Shown here: piece by piece, positions 1 to 10,700 of the stretch
How the letters are laid out: every line of letters starts with the position of its first letter
Numbering within the stretch: position 1 is the first letter of the stretch
Source: Dermatemys mawii
Taxonomy: Eukaryota; Chordata; Testudines; Dermatemydidae
Assembly: GCA_007922305.1 (NCBI GenBank)
Contig: ML677335.1
Location: forward strand, 21,449,933-21,513,932
Length of the DNA stretch: 64,000 nt
Direction: 5' to 3'
Notes under the pieces: generated by a model
Seen by the model: only the letters and a program-made list of their open reading frames with translations
What the model was told of the DNA's origin: nothing
Databases searched by the model: none
Made by a program: the position numbers and the translations under genes

Positions 1-239
1 GCCTTAAATGGCTCTAGGCATCTCCAGAGATCACTTGTAGCGCAGTGGGTGTCCACATCCTTGCTGTAGCGCTACAGCAGCTGCGCTACAGCCCTTATTC
101 CCCATGCGGAGGTGGATTAACAATAGCGCTATAACTCAGCAGTTATAGCGCTCTACGTGCCTTGCCAGTGTGGACGGGAAGGAGGTTATAGCGCTCGTGG
201 GGGCTTTATAGCGCTATAAAGTGCCAGTGTAACCAAGCC
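1..239. repeat. Non-autonomous DNA transposon fragment (MITE-like)
   Basis: Rich in repeated 'agcgctata' and 'gcgctacag' motifs. It contains a perfect 18-base palindrome at 204-221 and ends with 'agtgccagtgtaaccaagccc', the kind of 'agtgtagacaagccc' terminus seen on other MITEs in this window (34787, 36931). The left end is cut by the window edge, so no target duplication can be tested. The superfamily is not assigned. Confidence 0.5.
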
Positions 240-255
240 CTGAGAACGCTGGCAC

Positions 256-332
256 AGATCCTCAAAGGTATTTAGTCACTTAATCCCATTGAAGTCAATG
301 GGAGTTAGTTGCCTAAATACCTTTGAGGATCT
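256..332. repeat. Short palindromic interspersed repeat (about 77 bp)
   Basis: The 20-base arms at 256-275 and 313-332 are perfect inverted copies (AGATCCTCAAAGGTATTTAG). The core around 'cccattgaagtcaatggg' is also self-complementary, so almost the whole unit can fold back. It belongs to a group of palindromic repeats in this window that share the 'attgaagtcaatggg' type of core. Confidence 0.75.
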
Positions 333-625
333 TATCCTCTATCTCCAGTGTACCTGAGTTTTGCTCGCCAGATTCATAAAGGGATGTTCTTTACAGCCAA
401 TGCTGGATCTCCCCAGTGACAATGCAGTGTGATGCCATTAGACTTTTTGGTCTGACTTATTAAGGAAATGTTATTTTCTATCCCCATTTTTCCTTAGTAA
501 TTTAATAGCCGCTATCAATATTTTGAAATTTGTATTTAAAAACCTATGAATGTTAGAGCAATAGAAAAAAAATTTAGACCATTATTCTGCTCTTCAAATT
601 CTTTTGACACTTTTTGTGTTTGAGT

Positions 626-752
626 AAGGCCCCAGGCAATCCTGCAAACATACACATTTAACTTTACTATTGTGAGTTGTGCACTTTAATGCAAGGGAGT
701 AGAGTTAAGCATATGTGTAAGTGTTTGCAGGATCAGGGCCTAAAAGGCAAAT
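626..752. repeat. Palindromic repeat, 'tttgcaggatcagggcc' family
   Basis: The left end 'aaggccccaggcaatcctgc' and right end 'gtttgcaggatcagggcc' are inverted copies. The flanking 'cacatttaactttac' and 'gagttaagcatatgtg' also mirror each other, giving a hairpin of about 125 bases. A decayed relative is at about 4433-4500 ('gatcctgtaaacacttaaat'). Confidence 0.6.
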
Positions 753-1545
753 GTCAGCAAATAGCACTCATTGATTAGTCTAGTTTAAAGAATTAAGCCA
801 TAATTTGTCTAGTGGAAAATCCAAATGCCTCAAAATTAAACCCTTCTACAAATGTAGGTTAAAACTCTTTAATTTTTTATTTCTTTTTTTAAACTGTCTC
901 AAAGTCCATGGCAATAAAAATTTTGTAACATTGATACCCCAATTAAAGATATTTTCACTATTCTTTATTTCTGTTTCAAACATGCACATTATAATGACTT
1001 TAAGCCACTCCTCATCTTGATTTCCAGGTTGAAATATTACAGTTAGCTACAAACTACTCCAAAATGTTCCTTTGAACTTCTAAATGAAGTTCTTAACCCA
1101 TGTATCTCTGAAGTATAGCCTCATCTCTATCTCTGTGTTGCAATGAGTGCTAAAGGCATTCACTGTGGCAGGTGTAATAGTTTTGTGTTTACATTTGTAT
1201 GACTATATTTTCAGTCATATCCTGCTGCTTTAGCATTACCCAAGGTAATAATCTCTAACAACCCACCATTGACTTAAAATGAACAAGGCCTGCTATATCA
1301 GGAAGTTGTTAAATAAGCTCTCTGTCTGTTTACAAAGGTCAGTTTGACTGGGTCAGTTCAAAGTAAAATTAAATAGCAAGTTCAGCTGCCTGAAAAGGCT
1401 GATATACCTGGTATAAACAAAGCTGAAAGTACTCAGGGTTTTATACAGATGCTTTTGCATATAAAATGATAGAATATTAATACTTAAAATACCATTTAAC
1501 TTTCAGGGAACTAACTTTACACAGCTGTTGGAGTCAAGAATAAGA

Positions 1546-1624
1546 CTCACAGGGCATGATCCTGCTCCCTTTGAAAACAATAGGAGTTTTAACAGTGATT
1601 ACAGTGAAAGTCTGATTGGGCCCA
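1546..1624. repeat. Palindromic repeat fragment, 'gatcctgctccc' family
   Basis: Starts 'cagggcatgatcctgctccc' and ends 'gtctgattgggccc', a decayed inverted pair around 'ttgaaaacaataggagttttaacagt'. It resembles the other short fold-back repeats in the window but is more diverged. Confidence 0.45.
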
Positions 1625-2639
1625 AAGGCTGGAGCTTTTTGCAAGCTTTGCAGGAACAAACAGTGTGTTTTAGTGAGCTTTATCCATGTAAGGTAATATT
1701 TGCCAGATACAAAAAACTATTTGAGAAAAGTCATGTAGTAAGTGAACTTATTATTCATATTCAGCTTCTTTTGCCAGCTTACTGAACTGCACAAACATTC
1801 CAGCTACTGTACTGATTCTTGCAATATGTAGAGTTTTTAAAACTTTGCACATTTATGGTATCACTTCTGCAGCTTTAATGAAACTTCTGTTTTCTGTGAT
1901 TCCTTTTCTGTGATTGCTGAAGAGAAGGCATTATGTTTTATAATTCATTGGCATTGCAGAAGGAGAGCTGTAGTTTGCATGACAAAAATAAAAAATACCA
2001 GACCAAGAACAGTCCAATGAAAGAGGGCATAGCTAATTATTCAAGATACTAAAAAGAGCTAATCTCAGAAATAACCCTCCGTTATTTTTCCCCTTTATAT
2101 CAAAATGCAGATTTCCTTAATACCTTGGATGAATCAACTTTTTCAATAGTCTGTCATATATTGTGTATGAGAAAGACAGGTCAGATGCTGCTTTTAACTA
2201 CAGTGATGTAAATCTGGACTAATTTCACCAACTTTAATGGGTGTAATAGAAATTGACAATGACACAGCTGAGATAAGACTCTGGGCTGCTAAATATAATT
2301 TTAAGTTATCCAAGACTTAAAAGCTGAAGGAAGAGACGCATGCCATCCATAGTTAATATTTTATACAAATTATGCTACATACTATAGAGACAGAATGAAA
2401 TAGAACATACACAGAACAGAAATAATTTATTGCACTTTAGCTTAATCCTTCCTCCAGCCCTCAAAAAATGGTACAATGTGTGAAATCTTCTGTAACTTTT
2501 TTCCCCCTCATTTCTCTTTGTTTTCTTTATGCTCACTGCTGTCTAGCCCCTTGCCCCCATCAGAAAGTATTACACAGGCATGGAAGTGGTCATGCAGTGG
2601 TGCTATTTTTACCACACTAATGCTTCCCCATGAGGAGAA

Positions 2640-3470
2640 ATTGAGGTTACTTATCTGTAACAGAAGATCCTTCAAGATGCGCAGTCCCTAGCTGTATTCC
2701 ACTGAGGGTTATGCGCATGCTGGAGCTTTTGCAAGTAGTACTGTTCGGCAGTCTGCATAGAGTGCCACCTCATAGCCTTGCCCGAGGAGATAAAGAACAC
2801 GGCAAGCCATAGGTATCTCTAGTTCCTTCTCACTGCCATATGATCCGAGTCGGAGCTTCTACCCTCCTATCATCGTGGTGATGCATTTTTCAAAAAAATC
2901 CTTAGTACTGTTCACAGTTTAGATTTCTTACTTCTGCATTTACTCTTTTTGTTTTCTGTTCGATACCAGATTTAGGAGTTGGGGCACTGCTTCAATGGTA
3001 TTTCTGGCTAAACTTTACACACACATCTCACCCCACCTCCAGTACCCAGGCCTGGGTATTGGATTATGCTGAAGACACTGGGGTTCGAAACCTGTGCTTC
3101 CTGTGCTTGCTCGTTTTCCATCAGCAGCGAGCACCAGCACTGTTTGTATTGCTTGGAGGAAGCCCACATTGCATCTAGATGAAGTATCTGTGTCTCCTTT
3201 CCTGCCCATAATTGGGAGAACCAGACTCTCTGCCTCAGGAAACATTTTATGGAGGCTACCATGGGATTGACATCAGCTCCTGGCTGGGTAACTTCATCTC
3301 CCCCATCCCTTCTCTCCCCATCCCCGGTACATCAGCCTGAACAGACAAAGAGCGTCCCCGCTGGCCATGAAACCCCTATCAGACGCTGCTGGTACCAATG
3401 CTAAGGACCCCATGCCAGGAATAGTCTACTATAGCATGGGTATTCTCTCCTATTTTAAAAAATCCATTAA
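2640..3470 (+). mobile_element. Retroelement fragment, DIRS/LTR-like with gag-like zinc motif
   Basis: The region starts with a GC-richer block ('gaggttacttatctgtaaca...') of a type I recognise as a common turtle repeat. The frame at 3078-3182 reads with the pattern C-x2-C ... E-H-x2-C-x2-C-L-x2-A-H, resembling the small zinc motif in the first ORF of DIRS-like elements. No intact ORF, reverse transcriptase or target duplication is visible, so this is a dead fragment. Class assignment is inferred from motif memory only. Confidence 0.45.
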
Positions 3471-5006
3471 TTTTAAGCACATTAAATTCATATAAACTGA
3501 CTTACCTTGCAGCATGCAGGCTCTTTTCACAGGTATTTACCTGAAAACTGGTACTGCTCTTAAAAATGACTTATCACTCTCCTCTACCCTATACATACAG
3601 TTCTTGGAGGAAGCTAACATTTTGAACCCTATATATGTTGTAAAACTTCAAAAATACTGTCTAGAAGGATTACATCACCTGAAAATATATTCGTTACTTT
3701 GAATATGTCATCTCATTCACCCAAAATTGATGTTTAATAAAACTATACACATTGTCATGATGGCAGGCTTCTGTGGAGCTCTAAATTCCTCTACTAGCTG
3801 CCTAAAATTAAACTAAAAGTAACACAGGATCAAATCCTACAATGTCCAAGTAAGGCCCTCTTGCACCAATGACAACCTTTTGTAGATCATGATGTATAAA
3901 TTGTACTCTAACTTTTTTCTGGTTTCCTCTTATTTCACCGTGGTACTGGAGTATTCTTAATTTAATTTCCATTTATACAAACTTTTACATGTTCTGCATC
4001 TTTGTTCCAATCTTTATCATTCATTAACTGCATATTTTGAGCAATAGATGTCAAAACAGTAGCAACTGACTATTCACCTACCCAAGAAGTTTGCAAGGGC
4101 CGATCACAATATCTCAAGGTGGGGGAGATACTGGGATCCAGGATCCCACTCCACATTTCCTATCTAAAACTGACTTTAGGTTTGATAGCTATACTTCTTG
4201 AGGTTATCTTGTATACTAAGTTTTAAATCAATGAACTTTTAAATAGTGGAGCTGTAAACCCTTGAAAAATTAAGCTTCTTTGTCCTGTTTCATCTACATT
4301 GGTTTTAAGATCCTGAACTACAGTATCATCAGGTAGCTTAATTTAGAAAACTAACTTTAATTTATTTCAGTTGATGAGTATTAGAGAGTGTTAGCAAGAC
4401 GATTGTAGTGAAGTCACATTTCCCTAAAAGCTTGATCCTGTAAACACTTAAATATGTGACAATTATTCTGGTGAGTGGGTCTTCATGCACATAAATTGTT
4501 AAAGGACTGGTACTTTAATTTGTGGTGATTTCTTTCTAAAAAGGGGGAGATGTAGAAGGTTACCAAATAGGGAAGTTAAACCAAATTTAAACTAAAAAGA
4601 AGTGCTCTCCATGCCACAAGTTTGAAAGTTATACACGACAGACCTGATTTTTGACTGGGTATGAAAACTACTTTTACAATATAATTGCTCAAAACTTTAC
4701 AGCAGCCCTGTTTACATTCTTTATGGCTACTAAACACGTTACAGTTTTTAGAGCCATGGTTCATTTCATCTTCAGTTATGTGACCAGATTCAAAAGCAAA
4801 TACACAGGAGGAAAGCATTCAGACAGCTTCCTGATTAAAAAAAAAAAAGTTACCTTCATTTATATATAGTGTTTTTCACTTCTGTTTGTCAGGATAGCCA
4901 ACAAATAAGTTCACTTAGAATTTCTTTTCATTACCAAGTTCAAAAGAACCCCAGAAGTACCATCTGGTGGCAAGCACATTAAGAATGTAGCTGTATTTGC
5001 AGCAAA
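3471..5006. other. Intergenic DNA, no gene seen
   Basis: AT-rich, with short chance frames only. It contains a decayed palindromic-repeat fragment near 4433-4500 and an A-run near 4838-4848. No splice-flanked conserved exon was recognised. Confidence 0.5.
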
Positions 5007-5014
5007 CTACAGAA

Positions 5015-5505
5015 TAGAGATAGGCAAACTATGGCCTGCAGGATTGTCAGCCTGGCCCCTGAGCTCCCAGCCCTGCCCTGGGTGTTCCTCCTCCCCTGCA
5101 GCCTCAGCTCACTACACCGCCAGCACTCTGGCCCACCGCTCCTGCCAGGCAGTGTTGCAAGGGCTAGCTGCAGCAGGGCAGTGAGCTCTTGCCACTCTGA
5201 GCAGCATGGTAAGGGGCTGGGGAATGGGGAGGGGATTTGGATAAGGGGGTCTCAGGGGCAGTCAGGGTTCAGGGCACACTTGGATGGAGCAGAGGTTTGG
5301 AGGAGTGNNNNNNNNNNGGGAGGTGGTCAGGGGACAAGGGGCAGCTGGGTTGGATGGGTCAGGGATGAGGGGGCAATCAGAGGGCAGGAAGTGGGAGGGG
5401 CAAGGGGTCAGGCTGTTTGGGGAGGCACAGAATTCCCTACTCGTCCCTCCATACAATTTCAGAACCTGGCTGTGGCCCTCCAGCCAAAGAGTCTGACAAC
5501 CCCTG
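5015..5505. mobile_element. hAT-type non-autonomous element, degenerate
   Basis: The left end 'tagagataggcaaac' and right end 'gtctgacaacccctg' are decayed versions of the CAGGGGTGGGCAAAC-type terminal inverted repeats of the copies at 49572 and 58229. The flanks 5007-5014 (ctacagaa) and 5506-5513 (ctctagaa) match at 6 of 8 positions, consistent with an old 8-bp target duplication. The interior shares 'gcagcatggtaaggggctgg' and 'tttggggaggcacag' with those copies. It contains the assembly gap at 5308-5317. The long frames here are repeat sequence, not genes. Confidence 0.75.
5308..5317. other. Assembly gap (10 N)
   Basis: Ten consecutive unknown bases in the G-rich interior of a hAT-type element. 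The true length of the gap is not known. Confidence 0.95.
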
Positions 5506-5513
5506 CTCTAGAA

Positions 5514-7117
5514 GTATTAAATTAATCATTTTATGGCAAAGTTAATAAACTGCTCTATTTTCAATACAAATGCACAGCATGTAAAGCAGCATAGAATTTG
5601 GCTTAACCAATCTTCTCCTAAAGCTTTTCACTAAATGAACTTCCCTTACCCTAAAATAAAAAGGAAATATTTTCCTGATAGACTGCAGGAAGAAATTTCA
5701 CAACTAGGGGATTCATCTGGAAATTTTTGAACTTGATTATTGAAAGTCTATGAAACATCCAATGGCATTTTATTCATTCAGTGGCAGTCAAATATAGGTT
5801 TTATTTCTGTTATTTCTTTCCACGTTATCGGACATGAACACAAGTTTTTTAGCTACAGTAATCGTTTGGGTACAAGTGTTCATATAAAGTAACTTTCCTT
5901 TAAAAAAAAAAAAGTACTGAGTACAACACCTGTGTTGTCTACTATGCAGATAATTATTAGGTCAATCCTACTGTGTACTTGAGAAATAAAAAAAATTCTG
6001 CAGTGACATACTTTCATTAAAGCTAACTCCTCCTGTTTTGGATGACATCACTGTTTTATGGAATTTTTTTTACCATGGTCTATCTAATGCTGGTACTTCT
6101 ATCGTGTGTGTATTTGACACCTTTATTTGGCAAAACAGGAAAAGGTGGAAACAACATTGTTTATTCACAGCTTTACCCAGTAGTCTCAGCTAGAATTAGT
6201 TAGTTTGCTTCAACTCCACCTCTGATGAAAATCAAAAATCATCTCTCACTCTGGGCCAAGTTCTTTCCTTTCAATCTCTGTGGAGGTCAGCAAGGTCTAA
6301 AGGAGTGCAGAATTTGGCCCACTGGCTATTGCAGTTTTTTTATGACAGCTTATCCCCAAAGTCCCAGTCTTAGCAGCATGTTGCTGCTTTGTGTTTCAGA
6401 GAAAACAAACACTCTCTCACCCCCACCCTCAAAGATCCATTTCAGTGAAGAGACAGAGGGTACACATAGGACCTTGGTTAAAAATCTGTCCTATTGAATA
6501 ATACTGGGAAGATTTCCCTAGCTCTGATAGTCACCTCCTTTCTGGACACCAGTAAGTCAGGGTTGCACAGCATGTAAAGTTACTGGTTACACAACACACT
6601 TCACTGAGTTAGGAGAGCTGGGTCTAATATGAAGTTGTTCCCTATCCCCTCCTCTAATACAAATCCTGGGCTTTTCTTTTCAGACATGCTTTGTGAGTAT
6701 CTGTGTAAGTGGGGATACTTACTAAACTGACTTTATGGTTTGTCTGTCTCATATTTGTAATGGGAAGCAAAATTAATGGCAGAAGAGGTGTGCAAAACCA
6801 CCACCAGTGGCTGAAGATTTGAAAAACTTATATGAACATGCCTTAACAGGGAAGATGTAGTAAGGTATTCTCTGGCATATAAAATGAAGTTGTGCTTTTA
6901 AAAAAAACAAAAAACCCAGTCTCATGTACGCACAAATACCACTTTCTACTCCCTATCCCACCCCCAAAGACAGTTGTACAACTCTAGAGACCACACACTC
7001 TGGTTTAAATTCAAATCTGGTGTAACTCCACTAATTTTAGTAGAGTAATGGCCTGTCTGTAGTAAGTATGACCCTACCTACTTAGTTTTTGGTACATTCT
7101 TACACTAAGCCCTTTTG
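5514..7117. other. Intergenic / possible distal 3' flank of CISD1
   Basis: AT-rich with scattered poly(A)/poly(T) tracts and no recognised exon. Further minus-strand AATAAA-type hexamers occur here (plus-strand TTTATT near 6122 and 6158), so a longer CISD1 3' UTR cannot be excluded. Confidence 0.4.
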
Positions 7118-7123
7118 TTTATT
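7118..7123 (-). terminator. Candidate poly(A) signal of CISD1
   Basis: Minus-strand AATAAA, about 560 bases after the CISD1 stop codon, in AT-rich sequence. It is the first canonical hexamer I noticed downstream of the stop. It is one of several candidates, and transcript data would be decisive. Confidence 0.35.
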
Positions 7124-7680
7124 CTTATTAGTGTTTTAACTTGGATTTTTATTGAAGTTGTAAGTTGAAGTTGGCAAAACAGGAAAAAGTTTAGCCAACA
7201 CCTTTGTACAACTGTCCTAAATGGCACATGTTATTCTTAATCACTGTATGTGCTACACTTTGTGGATGTATTAAGTTGCATTTAATGCTCTTGGAACCAT
7301 GATTTCTCATGAATCTCACTTGCATCAGAGTATCAGTCACCTTTTCTGTAGTTTCAGATTAAGTAGAACAAGAGTTTTCTTGTAGAACACAAGTATTTGA
7401 AAATAATTTAATATATTATCTTCATATAGTTCTGAGTACAATTGTCACTTTAATTTCATACTTAATAACACAGTTCATGAGACAAATAGCCTTAAGCCAT
7501 GAGTATTTAACATATATATGTAGTGTCTAAAACAAGGCAAGCACCATGAAATACACAAGCTAGAGCCTGCTTTGTACCACACCCAAAAATCTTCAGTGAC
7601 ATGACTAAGACAGAACTTATCTTTACTCCAATTACAAATAAGCAGATAATGTGACAGATCATGGCCTTGAACCATCCAGT

Positions 7681-7770
7681 TTATGCTTCCTTTCTCTTGA
7701 TGATCAGAGGCCCAACGTTGTCCCCAGTTTCATCATTGTGCTTTGTGTGAGAACCGTCACACAATGGAAA
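7681..7770 (-). CDS. CISD1: CISD1 coding exon 3 (last)
   Basis: Encodes residues 80-108, [19 protein letters not shown]... to IIKRKEA and a TAA stop at 7683-7681. It carries cluster ligands C83 and H87. The acceptor reads 'cag' just before TTT, and it joins exon 2 in phase 0. Confidence 0.96.
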   Translation of the reverse strand, partial: FPLCDGSHTKHNDETGDNVGPLIIKRKEA

Positions 7771-10700
7771 CTGAAAAAAAGACCAGAACAATATTAAAGA
7801 ATGCATTTAAAACTAAGTGAGAAGGAAATTTAACCCCCAAAGTTATGAAAATGGCTTCACACAGTAAAGATACATTTACAATGCAAGTGGTACCTCAAGT
7901 GTTATTACAAGAACTTAAATTAATATTTGCTAGATATGTTTAAGTGTTCATTACCTGTAAGTGTAATGTACGGGAGCACTGTAACTAGGAAAAGAACCCA
8001 AATTCACAATACACTTTGGAGCTTCATTCTCAGACCCTTGTCAGAAACAAGCAGGAGAGGCTGGCCTCAAACTTCCTTTTCACCGCCTCCACATCACTCC
8101 CTATTCCCTAGGGAGGACTCTGGAGTGCAGTGAAGATTACCAAAGGTTTGCACAAGAGTCTCAGTTTTTGGATCCTCTCCTTTAAGAAGAAAAGTAGATC
8201 CTTGCTTACACTAGAACAGGTTTGTTAGTATAGCTACCCGCAAATCCTCCTAGTGGGGAGACAGCTTATACTGACAGAAGTTCTTTTGTCTGTATAGCTA
8301 GTCAGTTCCCTACGTGAAGTAAGCCATGCCGTTCCCTTTTCCCCCAACCCAAAAAAGTTCTTTTGTTGGTATAACTGCATCTACACTAGGGTTTTTGCCA
8401 CCACTGAGGGTTTGGTTGTTTAAGAGATCACTGACATTGCTATACTGACAACAGTTTCTAGTGTAGACCTGGTAAAAACCTTTAGATCCCCACTTCTGTA
8501 AAGAAGCCATCTTTTAATTCTTTCTTGCTATATCGAGGAAATAAGACACTCTCCACCTAAAGCAAAACCCACAGCAGAGCTCTGTTAGCTAGGTGTAGCA
8601 ACTTGGCTGTTTAGCCACCTCCCAACAGCTGCCTCCTGTGACCGAGCAAATATCCAACAAAGTTAATGGAAGTTAGTTAAAGAGGGTCTGGCCTGCTCCA
8701 GGATGGTTTGCAGAGGCGGTTAAACATAGTTGATACAGAAATAGTTGAAGCACTGGTTATTGTCATTCTGCAAGTGGCAAATGGAAGTTTCCAAATTAAC
8801 AAAAAAAGTTTATAGAATACTAATATTCCTGCATCATAAATTATCTTCACCACCAAATCAGTCCCTTTGACTGTCTTGACTAATACTCAGTAAAACTTAA
8901 AGGCAATCAGTGTTTGATGAAATTCACCCAAAGCGACTGATGAAATGAAAAAACAAATTTCATCTTCCGCAATGGTATTTCTTACGTAAGAATAATTGCT
9001 GCCCCACCCCAGACTCAACCTGAAGGATTAGAAACCTAGATTTAAATAGCAAGAGACAGGGGAGAACTCCAGATCTGCATGTTATTTCTATTTTTGAAAT
9101 CATAACCAAGGAAGTATCTGCAAGTTACACAAGACATTTTTGGCAAAATAATGTTCTTAGAAGTTAGATTCCCCCCACCCCTCTACCCACAACCCATGTT
9201 GCAGCCATTATCTGACAGGGCTGGCATTTTTCAGAATCAGAAAAAAATAAGCTCACTTTGTAATTGGTTATTCTTAGAATTTCAGCCCTAACAATATGGT
9301 TATCCTTTAATCCAGACATTCAGTAAGCTTTCCCTGAGATAAATGTTACCAACACCGATTTAGATTGGACTTCCCTGTTCCAACACACTTTAAAGATTAT
9401 TTCAACAGGATTATGTTATAAGAAACACTGGTGCTTGAGGGCACCTTGATTAACTTGTTTCTTGATGCATCAGAGAGTTGCTTTTAATTTTAAGAGTTAT
9501 CAATGAAAAGGCTCTGACTTTAAGGGAGAAAAAAGGTTTCCCCACTATAGCTCCTGTCAGTAGGAGCCCCAGTTAGAACAAGGTACTGGCAGCCACTGAC
9601 ATTTTAGCTAACATATCCTCTAGACATGCATTAGTTAAGATGGTGGTGAAGACACCAGCAGCACCAGTGCTCAGAAAGTGATACCACTGATCAAACTGCA
9701 CCAGTGACAAGGGGAGAAAAGAGGCCAACGTAAACATCCCTTTAGTAAACCACAAGGATATTTAAGCTCTTGCCAATTATAGTATAAATATCATAGCAAC
9801 ATGACTAATATATATACACATCTCTGTCACCGACATGTACAGCATAGAAATGCTTTCAACCGTAAAGCTTGATTACACTATATACAGTTTAACATCCCTT
9901 AAGTTTTTGCTCACAGTCCTTTGGTAGTGAAGAGCAGATGCACTGAGACTCAAGGGAGAGAGAAAGAAAAACAAAAAAAAAACCCATATCCCCCAAAATC
10001 CTCTTTTCATTCTCTATCACCACCAATCTTATGAAATACTGTAGATAGTAAACCCCTATACCACAAAACATTTGTCCTATGACTTGTGAATTAAGCAGAC
10101 CTATTAGAGTGTTTAGGATCCAATGTACGTGCAGGGAGGAAAAATAAGTATTGTTCAGTGCTGAGATGCTCCTTCCCACTGAAATTGCCGCATTAACTAT
10201 GAAGTTTGGGATGGCTGATGAGAGAGTTATCGACATGCACTACGAGTACAGCAGCAGAATTTTGGGGAGCGGGGGAGAAGTAGTTTTGAATGGAGAATGT
10301 GCACAACAGCTAAGGAACGTCCATCTCTTAACTAATCTGGAGTCAGAAGCATCATCCACATCAAAAGAGGAATGCAAACCAAAAAAAAAAGAAAAAAAGA
10401 AAAAAGTGTCTGATGTCTGTGGGGGCAGGCTGGCAAAGAGGAAAAAGTGAAAACAAAAGGAGGAAGGTCAAAAGAGATTTCAAGCTGTAATGATACAGCA
10501 CTAAATTCTAGCGTGAACAACAAATGTTAATTTAGTCCTTTTGGACTTCTTAGTTTTTAAAAACAAACAAGCAAGCTCTTAAATACTTGAACCAAAAAGT
10601 AGAAAATATTAGATTATCAGAAGAGTATGTGCTATGCTTCCTGGAAGTTATATTACACTAATTTATTTAACGAAAGTTGTATTTTCAGTTTGAGCCCAAA

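Larger units (their letters stand above)
333..2625. other. Intergenic DNA, no gene seen
   Basis: AT-rich sequence with only short chance frames. Apart from palindromic repeats at 626-752 and 1546-1624, and a fragment near 2195-2255 ('gtaaatctggactaatttcacc'-type), I see no coding exon, RNA gene or promoter-like GC peak. Confidence 0.6.

Noticed and set aside
10151..10450. 99-codon frame with a lysine-rich end
   Set aside because: Lysines come from an A-rich tract; no domain; inside CISD1 intron 2.
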